Shown piece after piece: positions 1 through 8,279 of a stretch of DNA of 44,844 bases (the stretch's first letter is position 1; every line of letters starts with the position of its first letter). The stretch is from Streptomyces sp. LS1784 (GTDB taxonomy: Bacteria; Actinomycetota; Actinomycetes; Streptomycetales; Streptomycetaceae). The translations under genes and the position numbers were made by a program. The stretch is taken from the NCBI RefSeq assembly GCF_020103755.1, contig NZ_JAHSQD010000012.1, positions 1-44,844 of the forward strand, written 5' to 3'. The notes beneath the pieces are model-generated. The model did no database searches, had not been told where the DNA came from, and was given only the letters and a program-made list of their open reading frames with translations.

Positions 1-473
1 CGCGGGACGCGCGGCGGCGGTAGTGCCCTGCGCATGAGCATGCGCAGGGCGGTCGAGCGGGAGATCCAGCAGGCCGGCACGCGCGAGAGGCGGGCGCCCG
101 CCCGGCCCGCTAACTCCTTGACCACCGAGCCGAGTTGGTCGGCCAGGCGGCTGGTGCGGCGCTGGTAGCGCTCCACGACGCCGGGAACCTGCTCGCGGAA
201 CGTCTGCCGCCGGCAGCCGAGCACCGGGCACGCCAGGCGCCGCAGCCTCACCGAGACGACGACCCGCCGTCCGTCCACCGGCACGTCCGCGACCCTCCGC
301 CCGTGGAAACCGTGCACCCGCGCTGTCGGCGTCCCGCACACGGGGCACGGCACCGGATCATCCCGGGTCCGCGCCGTCACCCGGATCAGATCGCCCTCGT
401 CCGCCACATCCTCGATGACCAGCGCCGACAACCCCGAAAACACCACGCTCACAAGCTCGTTGACATCTCGCAC
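1..473 (-). mobile_element. ISL3-family transposase, N-terminal part, cut by window edge
   Basis: Reading the minus strand from a GTG near 473 gives about 157 open codons that run off the left edge. The product starts VRDVNELVSVVFSGLSAL and has a zinc-finger-like CPVCGTPTARVHG, followed by the ISL3-typical blocks RRLACPVLGCRRQTF and VPGVVERYQRRT and the segment KELAGRAGARL. These match the DNA-binding N-terminus of actinomycete ISL3 transposases. The DDE catalytic part would lie outside the window. The exact start is uncertain because the frame stays open upstream of 473. A hairpin-like inverted repeat at 26-49 lies within the coding sequence. Whether the element is complete cannot be judged here. 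Confidence 0.75.
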
Positions 474-545
474 ACCATGCCGACGACGCCCGTCACCCTT
501 CGTTACCACCGATTACGGGACAGAGCCGAAGACCGTACAGACCCC

Positions 546-1133
546 CTGCGCCGAGCGATGGTCGAGGCTGCGGAATCCCGGCCGGGCACCGATCCCGATC
601 GCCGCGGTTTCACCATCGCATTCCAGGCCGCCCGGGACCTGCTGACCCGTGCGGAAGGAATCATCGAGCAGGGCATCGGGGAGATCGGCCGCCGGCTCCT
701 GTCGGCCCTTCTGCCTGCGCGCCGCTTCCGCATCGGCACCCGTAAGGTGAAGTCCCCCATCTCGCGTTACGCGGAAAGGAAGCTGGACGGCCGCCCCGAT
801 GACAGCCAGGCCGTGACCTCGATGACCATCACGGCCCTTCCGCCCCCATCGCCCGAGCCGCCATTGCCTGCGACGACCATCCCGCAGTACGCCGGGCCCG
901 GCAGAACCAGCAACCGCATGACACGTGTCCTGGCCCTCCTGCAGACAGAACCCCAACGGCAGTGGCGGGCACGGGAGATCGCCGAACTCCTCGGCGACGT
1001 CACCCTCGTCGCCACATATCGGCAACTCGCCCGCTGGGCCGAGAGAGGACTGATCACAAGAGTCAGGACCGGCCGCTACACAGCGGCCCCACCGGCCACG
1101 CCGTTCCGCTTGCGTCCTCCAACGAAACGCTAA
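546..1133 (+). pseudogene. IS4-family transposase remnant, C-terminal part
   Basis: The plus-strand frame ending at 1133 contains LRRAMVEAAESRPGTDPD, GFTIAFQAARDLL, LLPARRFRIG and KVKSPISRY, the C-terminal pattern of Streptomyces IS4-type transposases. A winged-helix-like tail follows (WRAREIAELLGDV, TYRQLARWAERGLI). No catalytic DDE core precedes it. The frame upstream of about 546 is instead antisense to the ISL3 fragment and does not resemble a transposase. This is therefore a 3' remnant, probably truncated when the ISL3 element inserted or recombined here. It marks the left border of the biosynthetic cluster. Confidence 0.7.
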
Positions 1134-1366
1134 CTACCCGGCCTTGGGGATACTTCAACTCGCCAAGGTGCCCCGGCGCGGACACACCCGGGGCTGTCGT
1201 GATCGTCCGGGTGATGACAGACTTCTCCTGTAACAGGACCCCTGGTTCTAGATCATCTTGCTCGACACAAGTGATCTACCAGAGGTCCCGTTCCTCGTCA
1301 TCACGGACTTGACCAACCGTCGACTGGCCAAACGCAACGGTGTTGGGTTTGCGGATCGCTTCTGAT

Positions 1367-2140
1367 CTACAGGATCGGGGACTGCCCGCCGTCGCAGCGC
1401 AGCGCCGTGCCGGTCACATACGCGGCGGCGTCGCTGCAGAGGAAGGCGGCGCAACGGGCGAACTCCTCAGGGGATCCGTAGCGCTTCATCGGTATCCGGC
1501 CGGCGGACTTGGCACGCTCGGTTTCGATGTCGCGGCCCGACCGGGCGGCCCGGGCGGCGTCGAGTTGCTCCACTCGGTGGGTGGCGATGCGTCCTGGAAG
1601 CAGCATGTTCACAGTGACGCCGTTCTCGGCCACGTCGGTGGCCAGCATCTTTAGGTAGGCAGCGAGCGCGGTGCGGCCGATGCCGGAGAGGGCCAGGTCA
1701 CCGATGGGGGACACCACCGCGCTGGATCCGATGGCGAGTACCCGCCCCCACCGTTGCCGCCGCATGTGCGGCAGGGTGAGCGATAGGAGACGATGGTGTG
1801 CCGTCAGGAGTGAGTCGACGGCTTCGCCTAGCTCGTGGGCTTCGATGTCCGTGACCGGTGCGGGGCGTGGCCCCGGGCCGTTCAGCACCAGGATGTCGAT
1901 CGGTCCGAACGCCGCGGTGGCCTGCCGCACGAGCTCAGTGGGGCCGCCGGGCGCGAGCAGGTCGGCGCCGATGCCGGTGGCGACCGGAAGCTGTGCCGCG
2001 ATGTCGCGGGCAAGCTCCGCGCGGCGGCCGCAGACCACCACGTTGGCGCCTTCGTGCGCGAGCAACTCGGCGACCGCGCGGCCGAGACCGGACGTCGAGG
2101 CGCACACCAGGGCGGTCCGCCCGGAGATCCCCAGTTCCAT
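1367..2140 (-). CDS. Atypical short-chain dehydrogenase/reductase (NGPGP type)
   Basis: A 257-residue SDR. The start is the ATG at 2140, preceded by GGGAG six bases upstream. The N-terminal Rossmann loop reads ASTSGLGRAVAE (about residues 14-25), and the usual NNAG is replaced by LNGPGPRP (about 86-93). The serine region is IGSSAVVSPIG, but the YxxxK position reads SGIGR (152-156), so the catalytic Tyr and Lys are both absent. SDRs with NGPGP and this LALSxxxR-like segment are a known FabG-like side group whose chemistry is poorly defined. The C-terminus ends in CDGGQSPIL. It is the last gene of a minus-strand run, 79 bases after the FAH gene, so probably co-transcribed. A role in modifying a cluster building block is inferred from position only. 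Confidence 0.85.
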   Translation of the reverse strand: MELGISGRTALVCASTSGLGRAVAELLAHEGANVVVCGRRAELARDIAAQLPVATGIGADLLAPGGPTELVRQATAAFGPIDILVLNGPGPRPAPVTDIEAHELGEAVDSLLTAHHRLLSLTLPHMRRQRWGRVLAIGSSAVVSPIGDLALSGIGRTALAAYLKMLATDVAENGVTVNMLLPGRIATHRVEQLDAARAARSGRDIETERAKSAGRIPMKRYGSPEEFARCAAFLCSDAAAYVTGTALRCDGGQSPIL

Positions 2141-2219
2141 TGCTGACTCCCGATGTGTGTTGCTCGCGAGTTGGGGGCCGGCCGGCGGGGGCTGGCCGAC
2201 CCGGTGCTGCCGGCGACGG

Positions 2220-3077
2220 CTACCGGGCGGCCCGGCGCACGGTGTTCTGAAGGGTGCCGACCCGCTCGACGACCGCCTCGACGACGTCGCCGTCGCGGAT
2301 GACACAGGCCCCGGGCGTGCCGGTCGCGATGACGGACCCCGCGTCGAGCATCATGCCGCCGGAGAAGTAGGCGACCTGCCAGTGCGGGTCGCGCATCATG
2401 GCGGCGACCTGATTGGTGGCGATGGTCTCGCCGTTCACGACGGTCGAGATGCGGATCGAGGCGAGCTCGCCGACCTCATCCGGCGTCACGACCCACGGGC
2501 CGAGGCTGCAGAAGGTGTCGAACGCCTTGGACCAGGGGATGTAGCGGGGGTTGATCCGGATCGCGTCCTCCGCAGTCATGTCCAGGATGGTCGTGTAGCC
2601 GAAGATGACGGACTCGGCGTCCTCGGCCGCGACGTCCCGGCAGGTGCGGCCTATCACCACTCCGAGCTCGGCCTCCGCGGTGACCCGGTCCGACTGGGTC
2701 GGCAGCACGATCTCGTCCCCGTAGCCTATAACGCAGTTGCTCGGACGCAGGTAAGAGCCCGGGGTGCCGCTAGGCTGCTCGACTTCGAGGTCGTCGGCGT
2801 GCCGACGGTAGTTCAACCCGACCCCCCAGAGCTTGGGCGGGTGGCGATAGATCGGCCCGAAGGCCACCTCCGCGGACCAAACGGCCTTGGCCTGGATCTC
2901 CGGATCGGCCAACGCCAGCCGGATCTGCTCGGCCTGGCCGTCGACGACCACGTCGAGCAGCGTCGGCCCGAGCTTCGTTTCGGTCAGCTCGGCGAGGATG
3001 CTGAGCCGGGCGATTCCACCGTCGACCGCGATTCCGACATCCTCCTGGCCGTCCACGGTCATGGTGCAAAAGCGCAT
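2220..3077 (-). CDS. Fumarylacetoacetate hydrolase-family protein
   Basis: A 285-residue FAH-fold enzyme. The start is the ATG at 3077 with GGAG seven bases upstream. Typical FAH features are GVGLNYRRHADDL (about residues 98-110), the metal-site segment AEAELGVVIGR, the acidic segment ILDMTAEDA, CSLGPWVVTPDE, and FSGGMMLDAGSVIATGTPG near the C-terminus. The family includes acylpyruvate hydrolases, 2-oxo-acid hydratases and decarboxylases, and the exact reaction cannot be read from sequence. Since the cluster also encodes a 4-hydroxy-2-oxoacid-type aldolase (5253-6284), a hydratase or decarboxylase acting on a 2-oxo acid is an attractive inference. It lies between the regulator and the SDR in one apparent operon. 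Confidence 0.88.
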   Translation of the reverse strand: MRFCTMTVDGQEDVGIAVDGGIARLSILAELTETKLGPTLLDVVVDGQAEQIRLALADPEIQAKAVWSAEVAFGPIYRHPPKLWGVGLNYRRHADDLEVEQPSGTPGSYLRPSNCVIGYGDEIVLPTQSDRVTAEAELGVVIGRTCRDVAAEDAESVIFGYTTILDMTAEDAIRINPRYIPWSKAFDTFCSLGPWVVTPDEVGELASIRISTVVNGETIATNQVAAMMRDPHWQVAYFSGGMMLDAGSVIATGTPGACVIRDGDVVEAVVERVGTLQNTVRRAAR

Positions 3078-3134
3078 GTGAGTACTCCGGTTCCTGTGGC
3101 AGAAGGCTTTGCTGTGAAGGAAGATGAATGAGAG

Positions 3135-4430
3135 TCAGCTCGCGGCAAGTGCGAGGCGGGGGACCAGCGGGGTGCGATCGCGCAGGGCGACGCGGACGAG
3201 GTTGAGCAGGGTGAAGCGGACCGGACCGCCCGTGCGTGACGGAAGCTCGACGATCAGGCCGGCGTGCAGCAGGGACTGGATGGCGAGGGCGGCCTGCACC
3301 CGGGGGAGCCCTGACAAGCGGACCACCTCCTCGATGGTCCAGCCGTTGGGCCGGTCAGCGAGTTGGAGCGCCAGGTCCTGGGCGACCGGGGTCTGCCGGC
3401 CCAGCACGGCCTGAGCGGCGGCCACCGGGTCGATGCGCGTTGCCGGGTGGCTGGCGAGTGCTTCCGGCTCCTCCCGCGCCATGGTGAGCAGTTCGTCGAT
3501 GGAGATCACCGTGGCCCAGGAGGCGGCGGATTCGAGAGCGCCCGGCAGGCCGTCCAGTCGGCGGCAGACCTCGGCGAGCTTGGTCAGATCGCTTTCGTCG
3601 ACCTGGAAGTTGGGCCGCAGGTCAGCGAGGCGCCGAAGCAGGAACTCCAGTGCGGGCGCGGTCGTGCTTTCGGCATGCTCCGTGCCGGCCCGCCAGCTGG
3701 CGAGCGGGGCCACCGGGAAGCGATGGTGATCCGAGACGTCGTGCGGGACGCGGCTGGTCTCCAGGACGCTCAGGTTGGGGCACTCGCGGATGAGGGTCCA
3801 CACGGTCTCGCGGCGGACCTGGCCGCTGTCGTTGCCGTCGAGGACGAGCAGCGTGGCGCGCTCGCCGATCTGCCTGGCCAGCCGGTAGACCCCGGCACCC
3901 TCACCGACCAGCAGTTCGGCGATCGCCGCCTGGAGTGGGCCGCGGTCGACCTTTTTCTGCAGTTGAACCCAGAGGATCGGGGTGGCCGTCAGCGCCTGGA
4001 TCGATCGGGCCACGGCGACCGCCAGGTGGGTCTTGCCGACGCCGGCGAATCCGGACATGACCGTGATTCGCTGCTGATCGTTCAACAATTGCCTCATGAG
4101 CACGTCAAGCTCGCGAGTGCGGCCGACCAAGGGGCGGGCCAGCACATTGGTGGGCAGGCTGAGGGTGCCGAAGAGCGCCTCGTCGACCTCGCCCCCGGCT
4201 GCGAGCTCGAACGAGAGTCGCTCGTGCGGGGTCAACTGGAGGGCGTCCGCGAGCAGTCGCACGGTCTCCCGGCGTGGTGCGGCGACCTGTCCAAGCTCCA
4301 GGTTGCGGACGGCCCGAACGCTCACCGTGGAGAGGCCGGCCAGGGTCTTCTGACTGAGCTGGGACCTCCTGCGATAGCGCTGAAGTTGGATCCCGAAGTC
4401 CTCGACATTAGCCCAGTTAATCATCGTCAC
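3135..4430 (-). CDS. XRE-family regulator with NB-ARC-type ATPase domain
   Basis: A 431-residue likely pathway regulator. Residues about 10-70 form an XRE-type helix-turn-helix (QLQRYRRRSQLSQKTLAGLS, then VRNLELGQVAAPRRETVRLL). A STAND/NB-ARC-like ATPase follows: LVGRTRELDVL, Walker A GFAGVGKTHLAV, Walker B LLVLDGND, and a downstream LDGLPGALESAASW of the GLPLA type. The C-terminal part looks like a winged helix. No WD40 or TPR array follows, so it is short for the family. The start is GTG 4430 or ATG 4424; GGAG lies three bases before the GTG and nine before the ATG. Proteins of this design usually act as ligand- and ATP-gated activators. It lies directly downstream of the MbtH gene and is probably cluster-specific, but no operator site was recognised. 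Confidence 0.85.
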   Translation of the reverse strand: MTMINWANVEDFGIQLQRYRRRSQLSQKTLAGLSTVSVRAVRNLELGQVAAPRRETVRLLADALQLTPHERLSFELAAGGEVDEALFGTLSLPTNVLARPLVGRTRELDVLMRQLLNDQQRITVMSGFAGVGKTHLAVAVARSIQALTATPILWVQLQKKVDRGPLQAAIAELLVGEGAGVYRLARQIGERATLLVLDGNDSGQVRRETVWTLIRECPNLSVLETSRVPHDVSDHHRFPVAPLASWRAGTEHAESTTAPALEFLLRRLADLRPNFQVDESDLTKLAEVCRRLDGLPGALESAASWATVISIDELLTMAREEPEALASHPATRIDPVAAAQAVLGRQTPVAQDLALQLADRPNGWTIEEVVRLSGLPRVQAALAIQSLLHAGLIVELPSRTGGPVRFTLLNLVRVALRDRTPLVPRLALAAS

Positions 4431-4620
4431 ATGCTCCAGAATTGGATACCTGCGCGTGCCGCCGCCTGGGTGGGGCGGCGATGTCAGCGCAGCCGACAGC
4501 CATTCCCTCGTGGGAAATTCTCCTGGCCCCCGTAAGTCGGATGAAGGGTAATTCGGCGGATCAGCCGAGGAGCACTCCGGAGAGCCTCGCCGGACGCGGA
4601 TCCGGCCAGTTCGCCTCGAT

Positions 4621-4770
4621 TTAGTCGAGGCAATCCCCGTGTCTTCCTGGGCCGAAGACCGCGTCCCAGCCTGGCGGAAGGCCGATGGTGTCGGGCCAGA
4701 GGCTGTGCTGCCCGTCCCCGTTCACGAGCACCACAAATTCCACGTTGGGATTGTCGAAAAGGTTCGCCAC
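4621..4770 (-). CDS. MbtH-like protein, interrupted by an in-frame TAA
   Basis: The GTG at 4770 follows AAGGAG with five-base spacing and opens a protein beginning VANLFDNPNVEFVVLVNGDG. QHSLWPDTIGLPPGWDAVFG and GDCLD follow, the signature of MbtH-like chaperones that activate NRPS adenylation domains. Translation stops at TAA (4621-4623) after 49 residues. In the same frame the next codons read IEANWPDPRPARL and continue to a TGA at 4561. That matches the usual MbtH ending CLDY-IExNWxDxRP, so TAA sits exactly where the conserved Tyr codon should be. Read through, the protein would be 69 residues, a normal length. The gene is therefore a one-base nonsense allele, a sequencing error, or suppressed. 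It is the only MbtH gene seen here. Confidence 0.85.
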   Translation of the reverse strand: MANLFDNPNVEFVVLVNGDGQHSLWPDTIGLPPGWDAVFGPGRHGDCLD

Positions 4771-5252
4771 TAATACTCCTTGAGCGCAGGAACTGCGCCG
4801 CCACGAACTCCGGTCGGTGTACCGACAAGACTCGACCTTAACCGTAGTGGCTCTGCCAGGGAACCCCCAGTGATTAAGTGCCGCGCGTCGAACAGGAGGC
4901 ATTTGGGCAGTTGAGGCTGCCGCCGACTGCCTCGGGGTGACGGCGGGGGATGCGACGGCGGTGCCGTTCGGCCGCCCGGCACCTTGTCCAGCCCCGGTCA
5001 ACGGGGATCCCCGGTATGGAGCCGGTGCTTTCGGGAGCGGCGCACTGAGGGCCCTTGCGTGAGGCATGTCACGTCATGCATGCCCGCCCGCGGCGCGGGC
5101 CCTGCGGTGCGGGGTGCGGGGTGCGGGGTGCGGGTGCGGGTGCGGGTGCGGGGTGCGGGGTGCGGGGTGCGGCGGTGCGGGGATGTGCGAAGGCCGGCTG
5201 CCCGGGGTTGCATCCCGCGGGAGCTGGCCGCGTGCCGTTCGCTGTCGGGGGC
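4771..5252. other. Intergenic region with G-rich repeat
   Basis: This 482-base stretch lies between the stop of the aldolase gene and the start of the MbtH gene, both on the minus strand. It must hold the MbtH/regulator promoter unless transcription continues from the aldolase. Apart from the G-rich repeat at 5103-5182, I see no convincing gene. The ORFs across it are low-complexity by-products of the repeat. Confidence 0.6.
5103..5182 (+). repeat. Short-period G-rich tandem repeat (G2-4 TGC unit)
   Basis: About eleven imperfect tandem units of TGC followed by two to four G residues. Middle units are GGGTGC and flanking ones GGGGTGC. Ten or more consecutive G-tracts on the plus strand, spaced by three bases, would permit G-quadruplex formation in single-stranded DNA. 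It lies just downstream of the aldolase stop and upstream of the MbtH gene. Confidence 0.85.
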
Positions 5253-6284
5253 TCAGGACCGCAGCCCGGCGGCGATCTCCTTGACCAGTACCTCCGTCGG
5301 GCGGACTCGCTCGACCTTGGCCACGGCGGCCATCAGGTCGAAGACGTCGACCCTGGCTGCCTCGGCGCAGCGCGTGATCAGTGGGAAGAAGCTGGAGTGC
5401 GTCTGCGTCAGGCCGCCGAGCACCTGCAGGGTCCGGTCGTCGTGCAGCCGGGGGAGCGGGCGCACGATGGCCTCACTGAGCTCGGCGAGCGCGCGATAGT
5501 CGTACTCGGCGGGGTTCCGGTGGTGCGTCAGGATCGCCGCGAAGGCTTCGGTCACGGTGTTCCCCGCACCGCGTCCGATGCCGTCGAGGGTGGTGTCCAC
5601 GTACCGTGCCCCCGCGGTCGCGGCGGCTAGGGCGTTGGCGTTGGCGAGGCCGAGGTTGTCGTGGCCGTGGAAGCCGAGCGGTACCGGCACCTCCGCGCCG
5701 ACCCGCCGGAACAGCTCCGCGACCTCGTACGGCAGGTAGCCGCCGACGGAGTCGACCAGGTAGACGCTGTCGGCCCCGAAGCCGGCGCACCGCCGGACCG
5801 CGGCCACCACGCCGTCCGTGTCCAGGACGTTGGTCTTCATCAGGTTCACGAAGGTCCGTAGGCCCAGCTCCTTCGCCAGTCCGACGAAGTGCTCGGCTGG
5901 GGAGACATCGGTGATGTCGACGCCGATGCGGACGAAGCCCATGCCGGCCTCGGCGGCGCTCCGCAGCTGGCCCGGATCGGCGAGTCCGGGGATGCAGAAC
6001 ATGCCCCAGGCGGCCCGGCGCAGCGTCTCGGCCGCGACCGTGAAGCACCGGTCGTCGGCGATCAGGCTGGGCTGCGACAGCGCCTCACCCGCGCCGAGGC
6101 CCAGGCCGTGGCCGAGCTCGACGAGGCCGATCCCCGACTTCTCCAAGCCGGCCAGGACCGCTCGAATGGTTTCCTCCGTGAATTTGAAGTCCACGGAATA
6201 GCTTCCATCCCGGAGCGTGCAGTCGAGAATCTCGACCGCCGTTGCAGTCGTACGGACAGCGGGCTCCCGCGAGACGCCGGTCAT
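5253..6284 (-). CDS. DRE-TIM metallolyase, 4-hydroxy-2-oxovalerate aldolase-like
   Basis: A 343-residue HMGL-like TIM-barrel enzyme. The start is the ATG at 6284 with AGGGAG five bases upstream; the longer open frame upstream is not protein-like. Residues 19-27 read ILDCTLRDG, carrying the catalytic and metal Arg-Asp pair. VELGHGLGLG follows around residue 56, and the metal-binding HxH plus Asn occur in GFHGHDNLGLANAN, followed by DTTLDGIGRGAGN. The VELGHGxGLG block resembles the DmpG class (pyruvate plus aldehyde giving a 4-hydroxy-2-oxo acid) more than isopropylmalate or homocitrate synthases. Activity towards acyl-CoA cannot be excluded. It is divergent from the dioxygenase/aminotransferase operon, consistent with making a carbon skeleton that is later hydroxylated and transaminated. 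No acetaldehyde dehydrogenase partner, normal in catabolic pathways, is present. Confidence 0.85.
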   Translation of the reverse strand: MTGVSREPAVRTTATAVEILDCTLRDGSYSVDFKFTEETIRAVLAGLEKSGIGLVELGHGLGLGAGEALSQPSLIADDRCFTVAAETLRRAAWGMFCIPGLADPGQLRSAAEAGMGFVRIGVDITDVSPAEHFVGLAKELGLRTFVNLMKTNVLDTDGVVAAVRRCAGFGADSVYLVDSVGGYLPYEVAELFRRVGAEVPVPLGFHGHDNLGLANANALAAATAGARYVDTTLDGIGRGAGNTVTEAFAAILTHHRNPAEYDYRALAELSEAIVRPLPRLHDDRTLQVLGGLTQTHSSFFPLITRCAEAARVDVFDLMAAVAKVERVRPTEVLVKEIAAGLRS

Positions 6285-6537
6285 AGCACTCCCTAGCCGT
6301 CGGAAAAATCGCACAGGGAACGTCACGGTACCCAGCGGAAGCCGGCTTGAGCGGCAGTAGCAGAGGCACCTTGGATGCGCTGTCGAGCACTCAAGATGCC
6401 TCCCTGGGAGCGCTGTTGATGCTTGTGGGTCCCCGCGAGCGGTGCGAGACTCCTGGCATAGATCGTTCACATGCTTGTGCCGACGGACCGCGCACCGACG
6501 GTCATCACGCGGCGATTGCCGGAAAGAGAGTCAATTC
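6285..6537. promoter_or_regulatory. Divergent intergenic region between aldolase and dioxygenase genes
   Basis: This 253-base gap separates two divergently transcribed genes with good ribosome sites at both ends, so it should hold promoters for both directions. No convincing -35/-10 pair or operator palindrome was recognised by eye. Confidence 0.5.
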
Positions 6538-7449
6538 ATGGGACACGTCCTCTCCGAGAGCCAGCTCGAAAACTATCGGGACAACGGGTTCCTGGTCGTC
6601 GAGGGACTCCTCGACGGCGACCTGGTGGCTCGGGCCCGCCAGGTTGTCGACGACCTACTCTCCGCTCCGGAACTGGACTCGGTCGCCGAGAAGGAGCCCG
6701 GTGACGCCTCCAAGGCCCGCCGGATCTGGGCCCCGACCAGCCGCGATCAGGTGTTCGCCGACCTCGCGGTGGACGCGCGCCTGCTGGACGCCGTCGCGGA
6801 CCTGATCGGCGAGGACCTGATCCTGCAGTACTCGAAGCTCAACGTGAAGGCGCCCCACGTCGGCAGCGTCGTGGAGTGGCACCAGGACTTCGCCTACTAC
6901 CCGCACTCCAACACGGACCTGGTGGCCGCGCTCATCTACCTCGACGACGCGACCCGGGAGAACGCCTGCCTGCGGGTGGCCGCCGGCTCGCACAAGAAGG
7001 GCCTGCTCAGCCACGAGGTGGACGGATTCTTCGGTGGGAAGATCGTGAGCCTCGACGGTGTCGGTGTCGACGCGTCCACCGTCGTGGACTGTCCGGGGAC
7101 CGCTGGCAGCGTGGTCTTCCTGCACCCGCTGGTCGTCCACGCGTCCGAGCAGAACCGCTCCGACCGCTACCGCCGCGCGTTCATCCCCGCCTACCGCGCC
7201 ACCGACGCCTTCCCGCTGTACTACGGGCCGCATGCCGCGCACAACGAGCCGACCGCCAAGCTGGTCCGCGGCAAGCTCTCCAAGACCGCCCGCAGCGAGG
7301 GCGGCACCTGGCGGCTGCCGATCGCTGCGGCCGAGTTCAACTCGCTCTTCGAGATCCAGGAGGGCGCCCACCTGCGGGCCGACCGCAAGGTGGCCACCGG
7401 CTACTTCTCGCACGAGGTGGACTCCGCCGCCGCGGGCGCCACCATGTAG
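6538..7449 (+). CDS. Phytanoyl-CoA dioxygenase (PhyH) family Fe(II)/2-oxoglutarate oxygenase
   Basis: A 303-residue oxygenase. The start is the ATG at 6538 after a GGAAAGAGAG ribosome site. The iron facial triad is visible as HQD (His115, Asp117) in VVEWHQDFAYYPHSN and a distal His201 in FLHPLVVHASEQNRS. An Arg at about 212-213 is placed to bind 2-oxoglutarate. SHKKGLLSHE (about 151-160) is also typical of PhyH proteins. Members in natural-product clusters mainly hydroxylate, and some halogenate, desaturate or cyclise. Here Asp117 is present, so this is not a halogenase of the His-Gly type. It heads a four-gene operon with hydrolase, aminotransferase and exporter. The substrate is inferred to be a free or carrier-bound amino or oxo acid. 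Confidence 0.9.
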   Translation: MGHVLSESQLENYRDNGFLVVEGLLDGDLVARARQVVDDLLSAPELDSVAEKEPGDASKARRIWAPTSRDQVFADLAVDARLLDAVADLIGEDLILQYSKLNVKAPHVGSVVEWHQDFAYYPHSNTDLVAALIYLDDATRENACLRVAAGSHKKGLLSHEVDGFFGGKIVSLDGVGVDASTVVDCPGTAGSVVFLHPLVVHASEQNRSDRYRRAFIPAYRATDAFPLYYGPHAAHNEPTAKLVRGKLSKTARSEGGTWRLPIAAAEFNSLFEIQEGAHLRADRKVATGYFSHEVDSAAAGATM

Positions 7450-7485
7450 CCTCCGCAGGAAACGCCTGATCGGGAGGGACTCGGC

Positions 7486-8268
7486 ATGTCGTACGCCTGG
7501 GCCGCGGATGGAACGCGCATCGCCTGCCAGCTTCGGGGGACGGGTTCCCCACTGGTCCTGCTCGCGGGTCAGGCGAACGACCACCACTGGTGGGACGGTG
7601 TGCGCGAGGACTTCCACAGTGCCCGCAGCACGATCACGATCGACTACCGCGGGACTGGGGACAGCGACAAGCCGGATGTGCCGTACAGCACCAGGCTGCT
7701 GGCCGACGACGTGCGTGCGGTGCTGGACGAGCTCGGGATCGATCGGGCGGACGTGTACGGCACCTCGATGGGGGGCCGGGTGGCGCAGTGGCTGGCGGTC
7801 GACCAACCGCACCGCGTCCGCTCCCTCGTCCTGGGCTGCACCTCGCCCGGTGGGCCGCACGCGGTCGAGCGCGACGCGGCCGTCCGCAGGGCGCTCGCGG
7901 ACCGCGACCCCGTCGCGGCCCGCGCCGCGCTGCTCGACCTGATGTACACCCCGGCCTGGCTGGCCTCACACCCAGGCCCGCACAACACCGTCGGCGATCC
8001 CGCGATGCCGGCCTTCGCCCGGACCCGGCACCTGGTGGCCAGCAACCGGCACGACGCCTGGGACGTCCTGCCGCGGATCACCTGCCCCACCCTGGTCGTG
8101 CACGGCACCGACGACCTGCTCAACCCGACGGTCAACTCGCGTCTGCTGGTGCAGCGCATCCCCGACGCCCGGCTCGAGCTGCTGGCGGGGGCGCGGCACG
8201 CGTACTTCGAGGAGTTCCGGGCGATCGCCGGACCCCTTGTGTCGGACTTCCTGGACTTCATCGACTGA
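7486..8268 (+). CDS. Alpha/beta hydrolase
   Basis: A 260-residue alpha/beta hydrolase. The nucleophile elbow is YGTSMGGR with Ser94. The acid lies in [11 protein letters not shown] (Asp209 or Asp210) and the catalytic His is His238 in GARHAYFEE. An oxyanion-type segment, [14 protein letters not shown], is at residues 23-36. The architecture is that of small-molecule esterases, lactonases and C-C hydrolases, without a lipase lid or signal peptide, so it is cytosolic. It is 36 bases after the dioxygenase and 11 bases before the aminotransferase start. It could release a thioester or open a lactone intermediate, or inactivate the product, and the sequence does not decide between these. Confidence 0.9.
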   Translation: MSYAWAADGTRIACQLRGTGSPLVLLAGQANDHHWWDGVREDFHSARSTITIDYRGTGDSDKPDVPYSTRLLADDVRAVLDELGIDRADVYGTSMGGRVAQWLAVDQPHRVRSLVLGCTSPGGPHAVERDAAVRRALADRDPVAARAALLDLMYTPAWLASHPGPHNTVGDPAMPAFARTRHLVASNRHDAWDVLPRITCPTLVVHGTDDLLNPTVNSRLLVQRIPDARLELLAGARHAYFEEFRAIAGPLVSDFLDFID

Positions 8269-8279
8269 AGGACCCGTTC

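Noticed and set aside
26-49. Hairpin at the left edge as an IS terminal repeat
   Set aside because: It lies inside the open ISL3 coding frame, so it is more likely coincidental than an element end.
1671-3131. 486-residue plus-strand ORF over the SDR and FAH genes
   Set aside because: It mirrors the two minus-strand genes, has no domain features and has no ribosome site.
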